Origin: Trichoplax sp. H2
Taxonomy: Eukaryota; Placozoa; Uniplacotomia; Trichoplacea
Reading direction: 5' to 3'
DNA: 64,000 nt
Assembly (NCBI GenBank): GCA_003344405.1
Contig: NOWV01000135.1
Coordinates: forward strand, 124,001 to 188,000
A program made the position numbers and the translations under genes. The notes under the pieces are model-generated. The model was not told the DNA's origin and searched no databases. It was given only the letters and a program-made list of their open reading frames with translations. Shown piece by piece: positions 1 to 12,900 of the stretch. Position 1 is the first letter of the stretch. Each line of letters starts with the position of its first letter.

Positions 1-6
1 ACTTAC

Positions 7-3000
7 GCTAGCAACGCTATTATACCAAGTATTAGCCATGTCGAGGTCAAATAAGAAAGTATCTCTTTACTTGCAGGTGGTGCTTTAGCAACAAGCTCAG
101 ATACTATTGTATACATACGGACTTTTCCTCTATAAAAATACAAACGCTATTTAGCTAATTACTTCATAATATTACTATCTATCATGATTACAGTATTATA
201 AATTAAAATCGCCAGATATAGCACTATTTTAAAGTAGCTGCAATCACTGATTACTCCAGCTGCAGCCCTGCAATATTGTACAAATTAATGGACTGAATCA
301 ATTCTCGATATCTACAGTATATGTGTATATCTTCTTTACATCTTGCTCAGTGCTCAATATTACTATTATACAGTACTAAACGAAGTTCTATATACAAGCA
401 TGAGTAAGTATGTACCTGAATGGCCCACATTCTATCGATGGTCGAACCCTAACGCAGTAAATTAATAACTTTAATCGCAAAGCGGTAGAAAAATATTCCC
501 AAAATACTGCATAACTAGCTCAACTTACATGATTACGCACACCACGATAAATGACAATGAAATCATGTACGTTACAAAAAGTAGAAAACTAAATAAGACA
601 TTATTCTTGGCTGTTCGGTAAGGTCTAATTGATGGGCGGCAGTTATTGATTAAGCTTATCTATAATAGCAAATTTTAATTCAATCAACCAGTAAAATGAT
701 AACATCAGCAAAAAAAGCTTATTACGAAGTTAAAACAGTTTGCAAAAATTTCTGATTATGTTGTGGTTATGCTATGACAAAAGTTATCATGCTTGAAACA
801 ATAATATCGTAAATAATTATAATTGATGTTATTCTTTAAAATTTAAAAGATCCATAAATAATCCAATTAATTAATATCATACCTTTCTGATGTAAAATAG
901 TAAGATTAATTTAACCACAGCATACACAGCTAACATAGGAGCGTAAAATGTTCCAATCCTATAGAACGCAATAAATGTATCATATAAATATAGAGAGCTG
1001 GTATAAATTTTTGCAAGAAATACTCACCAACACAACGCCTGAGAGTAAACTAATTCAAGAACATTATAAGCAACGTTAAACTCTGGTTTGCCAAGAATTT
1101 GGCAACATGGTAGATATTGACCTATAATTCTAATTAAAAAATTGCATGTAAAATATTAATTCTGGATAAAAACAAAGAAAATTATAATAATTCACCAAAA
1201 ATTAGCTTTAAAATCGTTTATTCTTCAGGTTATATTCAATTACGTTTAATCAAAATGTTGACGGTTCAAATTTAATTTAAATTTTATCCATATACGTGTA
1301 TACTAGTTGGTAGGATGATAAAAGTGTTGTATTAAATTGTACTGACTAAACTAATTTATCTAAAATTCGCATATACTGTAGTATTCTACAAGCTACATTC
1401 GATTATATTCATCCGAGTGTTCAGAGTTTAAATTTTAATCTAATTTTGAAGTTTATAAGCATAAAATTAGTATAAAACTAGTACGGTATTAAATTCTGTT
1501 AATTAGAGTAATTTGACTAAAATTTATCAGAAATTGCTTATTCAAAAGGTTATGTTCCTTCACGCTCTAATTTAATTTTAGATTATATCCATACAAGATT
1601 GCTAGTGGGATGATAATTATTGTACTAAATTACATTGATGATACATTTTGTCAGTAATGATCAATATGTAGAGTTATTTTCTACAATTCAATTAAATTGA
1701 TCCTATAATATATCCTAATTCATATTTATATATATGTTCTTTTCTACCGTATAAATGAGATTGTAAAGGAACTACCGGAACATACAATTGCATAAATTAA
1801 TATTTTTAATTAACCTAGTATTTACCTTCTTAAGAATTCTTTGAAGAAAGGATTTAGCATTAAAAAGACGAAATCGATTAATATTAATCTGTAGAATTCC
1901 TGGCCTAATACAGTCTCCCAACACTACATAAAGAGAGAATCAGAAATAATTTAGTTTCACATATTGTAACGGCTTCTCTATTTAGAAGTAATATCCATCT
2001 TACCGTTCCTCTGCAACTTGCACTTTCAAATTGTTTAAAATCGCAAGTTAATCTTCGCATTAATGTTACAATCATCACGACTAAATTCGTTCCAGTCAGT
2101 AACACCGTTCTACAGGTACATGAAAAGCTGATTAATTCACAAATCAATATAATTAAAGCATCTTTTGAGCTATGAATTGCAAGATATTTAAAAATGTCAT
2201 ATAATACAATATCTTCCAGTAGTTCAATTATATGTATTATAGACCTCTTAAGCGTACCTTATGACCGTTGCAACTAATTCATGCCTTGGCTTACTATATT
2301 TTTCAAAATATGCAATAACAGTAAAGCCAAAAGGTATCACATTATTTAATAACGATATCGTGGCTGGAACTGCTAGTTGAACTAGCGCGGTAATTTCTTT
2401 TCCGTTAACAGATTGTAAAATTTGCTGATATGGGAGAAAAATTCAACCTTAACTTGGTATAATATCGTTAATCTATACGGTAGTTAATAACATCATCTTC
2501 TGAAGTTCAATATAATTACATTATATCCGATATTAGCAACATAGTAAACCAAGTATCCAGATCCTGCTACTAGTAATAAAGCTACTAGATTGCTTATGAT
2601 TCGAAGTCCAAACTTTTTAACTAGGTTTCGGACGGAACTCTTTGAGCCTTGACGCTTGACATCAGCTAAAACTTCCTATCATTAATAGTCCATGAAAAGT
2701 TTAATTTTGTTTAATTTGAGATAGCGATAGTCCTATATATCAATGGCTATTACTACAGAAAAGATAACCTTTAGTATTAATATGGAATTACAGTGTAATG
2801 GCTATTCAGCTACTACGATGTGTATAATACATAATCTCCAAAATAATACACAATATATGTAAATTATTTTAAGATGACAATACTCAAAATTTAGCTAATA
2901 ATTATACTGTACTCGTAATCCATCAGTTCATTTACCTGTAACTCGGTAAAAATGCTTTTATGCTTCAGTATAGCGGTTGAAGGATCTATCACTCCATAAT

Positions 3001-6000
3001 GCCAAGAGCTAAATAGTTTACTTGAGAAGCGTCGGAATCGGCCAGAACCTTCTTGATAAGTTTGAGTATATGCCTTAGAAAGCCTATATAAGACGCATAA
3101 TAATGTCAGTAAAATTAGTTAGCGATAAAACCTGCATATTATTTGAGGAGTTTCCTTACGATAGCAAGAGGATGATGATGCCAAGTATGAAACAGCCTCC
3201 AAATGTAAATAAATAGGCAATAGGCATATCGTAATCAGGTCCAATAGCCGAAGGAATGCTATTGTTTGTATAGTAGCCATAATATAATTCAGTATTTGTA
3301 AACCAGCCCTGTAAAGAAATTAAGAAGAAAAATTAATGCTAATACAGAACTTTCAGAAATATAAAACATTTTACTTTACCAGCACAGTCTCTACAGTATT
3401 TACTATTTTAAATTACAGCTAACTTGTAAGTGAATCCTAAAATGAAAGCTTCTACATATCGAGTGACAAAAGCAGCAAGAAACGATAAATAAAATAGCAC
3501 GATGGTATTTATTTATAACTTACACTTCCTGTAATAAAATCGATAGCTTCAAAAACAGTGCCACTGGAGCTTTGTTGATAAGCCAATTGGGGTATAAAGA
3601 CGAATGAAAACGGTAGAACAAATAGGGGAATATTCAGGAATACTAGCCAACGTAAAAATATAAAATAGGAAACTACACCAGTACCAAAATATCCTGTATG
3701 TTGAAGGTAGTAAATTTAATTATAATGAATTACGGTTAATCCAGAATGTAATTTTGCAATTTGTTTATAAAAATAAAACTCGTGAGAGTCAATAAAATTG
3801 ATATTACTTTTGATTTATAATTGTATATGTAGCTATAGACAATGTAGTATTGTAGTATTAATCAATTTTACCTTCAATCTCTTTCATATGAGAATTCCAT
3901 AAGCTTAATTGTAGGTCTTGAAAAAAATGTTTTAAATGGCTCCATTGCTGTAAGCAATCGCAAGAATAAGATGTTGATAATGGAGTTATATCGGACATTT
4001 TTTTCATTAATTGTAAGAAAAATAGAGGTAATAACAATTCTACATTGTTCAGCTTTCCTCTCAACACTTGCTAGATAATAAATCAATTCTATTAAAATGC
4101 AGGTATAAGCTTCTCGTTATATTGCATACAAGATACTATATGAAATTTGAATAATTCTGTAGTTGTATACTACCAGTAGTTCTTCCTATCGGTAGATATT
4201 ACTTTAAAGGACAAGTATAATTCTGCAGTAATTGTTCTGTAGGTAGACATCAATTTAAAACTAACATACGGTTTAAATGTAGCTTATATGTAATAATATA
4301 CAAATTTTATTCCATCTACAAATATTACTACAAATGTATACAGTTGGACACCAATTTTTTATTATCGTCAGATACTGGTACCATTTTAAAGCTCTGTAGG
4401 GTTGTATATATAGGCTGTGCATAGTTTTATAACAATTTCATTCTATCTGCAAGTATTGCTGCAAATATGTATAGGAACACACTAATTTCTACTATTGACC
4501 GGGATTATATCATAAAACGTATATTACTATAAATACAGTTCATATACAAATCTCTATTGATTTTAGCTATTTGTAGATATCATTTTATAAAATACACTCT
4601 TATAAATGTAATTTATGTATTCATTGGATTCATTCTATTTTATCTGCGGATATAGATGTAGTTTTATACTAATTATTACAATCTATAGATACTCCATTTC
4701 AAAGCCTATCCTGCAACAGAAAAGCGTATGTATGCTTTTCTGTTCATTTTTATCACCACAGCTATTATTTTACAACATATACTCCTGTAAGTATAGCCTA
4801 TAGAGAGTAGTACGGAAATTTGATCCCTTTGACAGATACCATTTTAAAATTTTACACTGGTAGAAAAGCAGCGCATAAAACGGCTCACAATTCTACGCAA
4901 ATTTACTATATCTACTACGAAATCACTTTTAAAATTTTATAGGTAATAAAATCTACTCACGGTCATAAACCAGTATTTCCATCTTTTTAATATTCCTGGC
5001 TTTTCAAAGTTCTGCTTTTCTCTAAATTTAATTCTAGTACCGGTAAATTGAACATTTTAGCAACTTGATACGTGCGATATAAAGTATTCATGACTAAGGT
5101 CAAAATGTTGTTGCGATCGACAGACCTTTCAGCTTTTTTACTGCGCAAATTCGTCGGTAAAGATCGAATTTCTTTATTGACTTTTCGAGAATTTTTAGAA
5201 TGGAGAGTAGAAGGAAATTGAGCAATAAAATCGGAAGCAGCATGATCACGAACATCTTCTGAAGGCCGTGAATGCCGACGACTTAAAGTCTGAGCTTGGA
5301 TCGATCTACGCCGCCATTGATCTAAACTATCCCGTGTAGTGGTTCCCATTTTACGACTTGGCATCATATCCACGATTCGATTTCGCTTCGCTTCGGATTT
5401 TTTACGCCTAAAATCATATTTTCAAGACAAGTTAGCACTTGCAATCTGTTTCGTGACTTAGTTGATTCTATGCATATTATGAACTAGGACATATTAGCAA
5501 TAGTTTACACTCAATTTGGCTCCATTCACTGTAAGATTAAAGAATTGAAAATTTATGATGGATTACTATCCATTTTGCATACCACTTAGCTCTTCCTTCA
5601 GGCCAATCTTCATAGATGGAGCTTTGCCGATAGTCGGCTAGCTGTCCATAAATTGAATCAGGATCATGACTATTTCGTTGATTGGGGTAGCCATTCGTAG
5701 TCTCTGTTGCGTAATCAGCTACATCTTCTAATTCCAATGATTCGATGTCATTAACGCTGGCTACAGGAGTGGTTAAATCTATATACAGTTAAAAAATAGT
5801 AACATATGAACACGGTAAGATAATGCTTGTTGAGCTACTAGTCAACCAATAGAGCAATCCTAACACAATAAATCCAGCTGGTAGAATAAGTTTAAACAGA
5901 TCTTATAAATATAAGGATGGATAAATTGGCTTTAAAAATGTCATTTGAACATGGTGAGACAATGTTTGAGCTCTTAATCAGCGAATAGTGTAATCCTAAC

Positions 6001-9000
6001 GTAATGGAGACAGCTGGTAAAATAAGTTTGCTAAACAGATTTTATAAGCACAGAGATGGATAAATCTGCTTTAAAAATATTATTTTGAAACATGGGAAGA
6101 CCATGTTTGACCTCGTTGTCGACGAATGGTATAATGCTAGCACATTAAATCCAGCTGGTCAAATAAGTTTAAACAAACTTTATAAGGCAGAGGTTGATAA
6201 ATCTGCTTTAAAAAAGATGATTTGAACACAGTAGGACAATGCTTGAGCACCTACTTTGCAAATAATATAGTCCTAACATACTAAATCGAGCTGGCAAAAT
6301 AAGTTTAAAACAGACTTCATAAGCACAAGGATGGATCTGTCTGCTTAAAAGCTATATAAATTGCTTTAATGAAAAAAGCTCCTGATATTCTACCCTTCAT
6401 TTCAAGAATGTAAAATCTCTTCCTTACCAGTACATAGATTAAAGAAAATTAGTACTACTATCGAACAGAAGAAATTGCTTACATATGCAGATACGAGTAG
6501 TTTTGTCTATATTGTTAGAGAGAAAAATCTATAGTCATTGCCATCAGAAATATTTACAATTTTCTGCCTTTGTAGGCGAATTAGACGCAGTGTAAAATAG
6601 AAAGCTCTCTAAAAAAAGTACGCGATCATTCTTCCTTAATAGCATACGCGTAACTATGAAGAGAATTATCAAATTAGCAGACCAAAATCAATATTCGGTG
6701 CCGGTGAAAACAATTTTGTAAATGCTATTTCTTAAAAAGCTAAAAAAAGAATTCATAGACTAGCTTTTATTGAATAATCGTAAAAAAAAATACTACTATC
6801 ATGGAACTCAGTTATAAAGGAAATGATCACTATCTTACTATTGTAATCAAAACGAGGTTAGAATTGAGAAGGAAATTTTTAAAAACCCTTTAACGGTACT
6901 ACCGTCAAAATAGTCTCAATAATGGCTGCAGCAATCTTACATGTAATGGTGTCTATTCAATTACTTTCTATTCTATCTTGAAACCATAATGATTTAATCG
7001 TTGTCAAATAGTATCCTCAAAATCTCTTAAAATTTCTGCACTATTCCTAATCAAACAATTCAAGTCTGTTGAAATTTAAAAAAGAAAAGAGTAACCCAAA
7101 AACAAATAACCTGCACTGACAAAGAGGACATGAATTCCGCTTCGTTAATGTATTTGATTAACTAGTTTCCATCATGGTCATGAATTGTTCAATAGACTGA
7201 TGAAACTTTTCGTGCTGTTGTTTATTATTCTGCCATGATATTGTAACAATTTTTAATAGTCTTTCACGGAAACTCATTAACAGAAAGATATTACAAGCAA
7301 AATCCTAAAAATGAGCAAATGCAAATATCGTTGTAGACCACATCAATGCGTTAACTTCAAGAATCTAATGGAGAGACATGAGATAAGTTCTATTCCTGAT
7401 TTGATTCGGCTTAATTTATTCCGATAGTTAGAACTCGATATCTCACATATTCTCCTCAATCGATCTAGCTATAACGTTATAGTTGATGGTTATGATTAAA
7501 TAAGATATATGGAACCTCATAGAATAAAAAAGTATAAGGTGTCGATGAAGTTAAAATAATATTCATTAGGTATACAGCATCAAGGTTAGAATTTATTGGA
7601 CAGGCGTGAAAAAATTTCATCCTTGATTTATTTCTTCTGCCTTAATTTATTCTGATAGTCAAGACTTGACCTATCATACATTCTCCTGAATCGACTTACC
7701 AATAATTTTACGTTCATGGTCATGATTTGAATAAAATACAATCAACTTCGTAGACTAATAATGTATAGAATCTACATGAAGGTACTTCAAGGTAGAATAC
7801 TCTTTATTTAGTTTAGGACATAATGCTAGCTTTTGATATATCGTGATAGTCCTTGCACTAATAGTCGCCGTTTGAATATTAAGATTAGCAAGATTTTAGT
7901 TCAAAATCAAAGGACGGATTGATTTTATGAGCCTATTCCATGGTTTGGACAATTTTTTTAATTATTTTCCTACCCGATCGATTCTAGTCCTTAGCTTTCA
8001 CTATAATTTACTTTATAGTAGTACTATACCTCTATAGTCAGTAGCTGAAACTTGAAGAATAAGGAGAGCAAGACTTTATCTTAAAACTACAGGATTGATT
8101 ATTTCCGCGAGGCTATTCCATAGTTTGGATAATTCTTTCAATTATTTTTCTACCCGATCGATGCTAGTCCTCAGCTTTTGCTATAGTTTACTTTTAACTA
8201 GCAACTGCTACTTGAAGGTTAAGGAGTTTTATTGTTTCTTTCATGCCAGACCATACTTTCGACTAGCACTAACAACTGCTCCTTGAAGATGAAGGGTTTT
8301 ACTGTTTCTCCTATGCTAGTCCATCGTTTGGACAGTTTTTCTTCTTTATCTACCCGATCGATTTTAATCCTCAACTTTCTCTTTAATTTACTTGTAGCTA
8401 TAGTCGATGGACTAATAGCTACAACTCAATACGAAGATCCACCATAGCTTGGTTCTCTGTCTGTTGATTTTATTCATTTTACTACATCTACACTATTGCA
8501 TCGTCTTGATAGCTTTGGAGAATCTGTTCAGAGGGTAAAATCGGAAATCTATGCTGACAGCCTTTCTGTATAAGCTACTCCTAGTGATAATCCATCTATC
8601 GACAACTGCAAATTGAACATGAAGATTAACAAGACTTTCATTTCAAGATTATTTGTTTTAGCACTGCTACTGTTGGGCAGCCTTGACAATAACAGTTTTC
8701 AGAGAATTAATCACTCCACTGTCTATACAGGAAGTCCAATTTTAATCTCTTTCTATAGCTGGCATAATTATCCATTTTTCCACATTTTTTCCATATTCAA
8801 CTACAGTCATGATCCAATTATGGGTACAGCAAACTTAATCTGAGCAAAATTGACTGTTTGAGCTAGTCATTATGACATTACTTTGCTCTTTTTCAATATG
8901 AAAAACCATCTTCACTTCCAAAGAAATTGCTTTACACGTCCACTCTATTAAATTTCCATTAAATGCCTTTTTTAGTCGTTATTGCGCTCATGGTGATACA

Positions 9001-9980
9001 ATATCATTCATCTTGCTGCTATTAACTTTAAGAACAATTCTACCTAATATTGGTAGTAGAAATATCACTCCTATTATTCTGATTGACTTGGAAGAACAAT
9101 TCTATCCATTAGAACTAAGCAAGAAGTCGAATTTATAAAACTATTCTATCCAATCTCCACGAAATACCTTTTTCCAATATTATTATGGCCGCTTGGCCTT
9201 GGTAGTAGAAATATCATTCATCTTGTTCTCATTGACTTTGAAAAACAATTCTACCAAATGCAACCGATTAGGTCAATCAAATTTGCACAACGGTAGCTAC
9301 TCCATCGAATCTCCATGAAAAATGCCTCATTTAATAATTATCATGGCCTTTTGGCCAAGGGTAGTAGAAATATTACTCATCTTGCCCTCATTTACTTTTT
9401 AAAATAATTGTACCTAATAGAACTTTCTAAAAAAATCGCGTTTGTATTGCTACTCTATTAAATCTCCATTAAATGCCTTTTTAAATTGTGACCATGGTCT
9501 TGGTAGTCGAAAAAATTATTCATTGTCATTAGAACTTGTAGATTGAAATCAGATTATTATTGATGTCATCCAAAACAAATTAATTTTTGGAGTTGCTCTA
9601 TAGTAGTCAAAATAATTCAATTTGGTCTGATTATGACTCAGTTGGGCAATAATTCATCTAGATAAAATGGAATTAATTCTATCCGTAGGGATTTTAAACT
9701 GTGTGGATGATTGACTAACATATACTCCAGTCTATACGATAGAGAAATAATTTCCCTGATGAAGAAAAAATAGACTCAGTCTAAGCTTAAGTATAACATG
9801 AATCTATAAAACAAGTTGATAAAATGGACGGAAAAATTCTACGAAGCAAGTTTCAATTCTAGTAGAAAATAAAATTATCCCATGGCAGAGCAAGAATTTC
9901 CGTCGTAGGACAGAAGTTTGAGAGAAAAATTGCTTACCTCGTCGTTTATTAGTAGGTCGATGAAATAAAGCACCAGACAT
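7..9980 (-). CDS. TMC: TMC-A: transmembrane channel-like protein, 3' end outside window
   Basis: Membrane protein of the TMC family, whose vertebrate members TMC1/2 form mechanotransduction channels. Seventeen exons read from the minus strand: 9980-9938, 5778-5583, 5407-5065, 5011-4961, 3947-3872, 3693-3524, 3308-3160, 3083-2936, 2675-2520, 2424-2258, 2109-2004, 1923-1826, 1129-1028, 958-883, 659-529, 448-416 and 129-7. They join in frame to at least 722 codons. Family marks are the GTGVVSYFIFLRW stretch opening the first membrane helix, CWETVLGQE (Cys about 536) and ECGPFR near the end. The N-terminal exon pair has a basic patch RKKSEAKRNR. The last exons, matching the C-terminal coil of TMC-B and TMC-C, lie off the window. 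The start (MSGALFH) is inferred from a phase-1 donor and resemblance to the first exons of B and C. The join 5065/5011 uses a weak donor (GTTGCT) and a 53 bp intron, so it is the least certain. Confidence 0.92.
4190..4640. repeat. Degenerate tandem repeat in a TMC-A intron, period about 125 bp
   Basis: Two recognisable copies begin near 4305 and 4432: both run from a block like TTCCATCTACAAATATTACT through a stretch with TGTATA and ACACCAATTT or ACACTAATTT, and weaker traces continue on both sides. The block lies in the roughly 1 kb TMC-A intron between exons 4961 and 3947. No coding signal is seen in it. Confidence 0.6.
5790..6345. repeat. Tandem repeat in TMC-A intron 1, four copies of about 138 bp
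   Basis: The word AATAAGTTT recurs near 5885, 6021, 6162 and 6298, a spacing of 136-141 bp. Around it come the shared blocks AATCCAGCTGGT upstream and TTATAAGCACAGAGATGGAT with AAATCTGCTTTAAAAA downstream. Copies differ by many substitutions and small indels, so the array is old. It sits in the 4.2 kb first intron of TMC-A. Confidence 0.85.
7380..7720. repeat. Degenerate duplication in TMC-A intron 1, period about 231 bp
   Basis: Two copies of a block with TTAATTTATT near 7411 and 7642, each followed by a GATAGT word, a CATATTCTCCT or CATTCTCCT word and ATCGA. Similarity is clear but interrupted. The flanking part of the intron (6.4-7.4 kb) shows no gene. Confidence 0.6.
7860..8450. repeat. 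Tandem repeat in TMC-A intron 1, three copies, period 180-200 bp
   Basis: The invariant word CTACCCGATCG ends at 7980, 8160 and 8360. It is preceded in each copy by a TTCCAT-GTTTGGA block and followed by TAGTCCTCAGCTTT-like sequence and CTATAATTTACTT. The short ORFs seen here are products of the repeat, since similar reading frames recur in each copy. Confidence 0.85.
8940..9520. repeat. Tandem repeat in TMC-A intron 1, four copies, period about 150-200 bp
   Basis: A CTCCATTAAATGCC-like word recurs near 8951, 9154, 9311 and 9463. The copies share ATCATGGCC, GGTAGTAGAAATAT and TCATCTTG blocks. Spacing shortens from about 203 to about 152 bp, as if copies have lost pieces. Confidence 0.8.
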
Positions 9981-12900
9981 AATTTCCAACTTGAGTCACG
10001 GCTTTTAGATTAAATTCGTAGGCTAGATGAATAGGATAATTAGGCCAAGACTCTGTTGAATTCTTAATTTACTACTATAGAATAAATGGGATCTTGTAGC
10101 TAATCACCTACTACTGTTTCTATCGATGGCGCGATACTAATCTGGATTAAGGTTGAAAATGATCAATTTGTAAACTAGTCAAAATGGCAATCGTAGAAGC
10201 AAAGGATAGCAAAGAGCCAACTGAAATGGAAAGCCTATAGTGCCAATAAATATAATCGATGGATAGGATAAATGATGATGATAATGATACAGTTATTGAA
10301 ATCGACTAATTTCTCTAATACTTGTCAACTAGACACTTTATATCAATCCAATTCACTCATTCTATTAGTCTAATTACTAGACAAGTAGTATTCTTCTGCG
10401 ACTAAAACCTCAACGCTTGTAAATAGGATTTTCAACAGCATTCAATCTCATAGCAGATACAAGTACAATGCTAATTAACCTTTAAAAAATAACTCCCTTC
10501 AAACAATGTAAAGTATTGTTGGAGTTCATCCATTATTTATGAGGTAATAATAAAATCCATATAGAAAAACAACAACATCATAGCAGAGTATAAATAGTGC
10601 CAGCATCACCAGTCCTTTCTTGTATTAATGATATTACTAGATTGAAATTTCTCTTACTCGAAGAGGTTCTAGTGAGCTAGGAGATGGAGCAATTGAAAGT
10701 AAAACTTTATTAAGAATAACCGTAAATTAATACTTGTCTATAGATGATTTTATCCTATCTTACGTTAGTAATAGCATTTAATCCAAGAATTGCAATGGAG
10801 GATACAAAATTTATAAAAATACAATCATTGAAATCAAAACTCATTGAGTACCGGTAATCTATCTCAACCGGAAGGAGCACGCTAGTATCAAACTTTAAAT
10901 AGAGAATTACATCCATGGATAGCATCAATCAACAGACTAACAGATGGCACATTAAATTTAATCTCTATTACCAACCAATCTACGGAGTCATTTGTCTAGT
11001 TTAAACATAATTTGATATCACTTTATCGAAAAGTAATAAATATCGTTTTGTGTACTCGCATAAAATCGTATCCTCCGAAGGCATTAACTCGTTTACAACA
11101 GGCCTGATAGAGATAGAAGATGAAGTAGGATAGTTTCTATTAAAGTAATATAATTTGCTTAGGTTTTATATAAGGAATGATGTCATTTTATCTAATGAGT
11201 AGTTAGTGTCATTGCATATAAAATGAATAGCATCGATTCATTAGAATAGGCCTGGCAGAGGTGGAAAATGAGATAGCCTCCACTAAAACTGTGGCTTAGC
11301 CTTAGTAGAATATTACAGGCAGAGCACTAGTTCATATTCTGTATAACTGATTTTTATTCAGTCTTGTTCGGGAACTAGAATAGATCTTGAAGGACTAAAT
11401 AATAGCAAAATTAAATCAAATGCCCTTTACTAACGAGCCTAAACGTTAATTTAGGTAACTTTCAATATAAAATAATATCACTATATCTAAAAAGCAATTA
11501 GTATTATTCCATATACTGGTGTAAAATTTGGATATCACTGATTCATTTAGCATAGGCCTGACAGAGATGGAAGACGAAATAAATTCCATTAAAACTATTG
11601 CCTAGCTTTGGAGAGATACTACAGAAAGCGCACTAGTTCTTATTTTGTATAGAGTAACTATATCACTCAATCTTTTTCAGGAACTAGAATAGATCTAAAA
11701 AGATACTAAACTAAATCAAAGCTCGTTTACTAACGAGTTTTAAGTACAAAACGACACCATTTTCCCTGAAGAGCAGATAATATCGTAGTACAAGCATATA
11801 CCCGTATGAAAATCACGCCGTTTTGATAGCATTAATTCATTCAGAATAGGTCTAGTAGAAATGGAAGATTAGGTAGTTTCCATCAAAACTATTAGATGGC
11901 CTTAATGAAATACCACTGATAGCTCTATAATCGATATCACCCAATCTTATCTAGTAACTAGAATACATCTTGAAGGACTAAAAGATGGTAAGTTAAATCA
12001 AAGCTCGTTTACTAACGAGCCTAAAGAGTAGTTTATATAGTTTGAATATAAAATAATATCGCCTTAGCTGCAGAGTAATTAATATAGATGATATAGATAA
12101 AGCATACTTTTTAATGATATCGATTTATTTAGGACAAGCCCAGTAGAGATAGAGTAAATTCAATTTAACTATTATCGAGCCTTGTCTAAATACTGCAGAT
12201 AGTACCGTAGCTTATATTCTGTGTGACTGATATCAATCAATCTTATCCTATAATTCTATATCGTAGATCTTAAAAAGACTAACAGATGCTAATTAAATGA
12301 AAGCTCGTTACTAGCAAGCCAGAATAGAAATAATCTGAATAGAGATTTGTATAGTTTTAATTAAATAGGTAGATGATATCACTTTCTGGTATCGAGCGAT
12401 TAAAAGAGATTTCAGTTAATATTTCATTTACATTGATGTTACATAATCCTATTAAGCGATTAGAAACATTATATGTATAACCAGGAAATCTAGCGTATTG
12501 AAATCCTTGGATGAACACAATCAAATATAAACTAGAATTGCAATATAATAAATAGTCTATAAATATCCTAAAAGAACTAATGCTACTCAAAGATGGCTAA
12601 TGTTCACGTTCAATTAATGGTCAGATTCTAGTATACTTAAATGAGCTTACTCAATTATGGTTAGCGATTACAATATAAAGATAGGAAACAATTTAATCTA
12701 GACTCTTTAATATAAAAATTAACATCTACATAGTAATTAGTAAGATAATGTATATGTAATTGATATCTGGAACAGGTCCTATGGAGCTCGAAAATAGTTG
12801 ACTATTATGAATTGTCATGTCTAAACGGCAATTAGTATTATCATATTTGCAAATGATGCCATTTTGGTGATATTTAGTTATTAGGACCCATCATACAAAA

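Noticed and set aside
5790-6345. CRISPR-like regularly spaced repeats
   Set aside because: The units are long, contiguous and diverged, without short identical repeats and unique spacers, and the DNA is clearly animal nuclear sequence.
8095-8843. Three short plus-strand frames, one with a hydrophobic start (8613)
   Set aside because: The first two lie in a degenerate tandem repeat within TMC-A intron 1 and recur by repetition. The third has no other sign of a gene.
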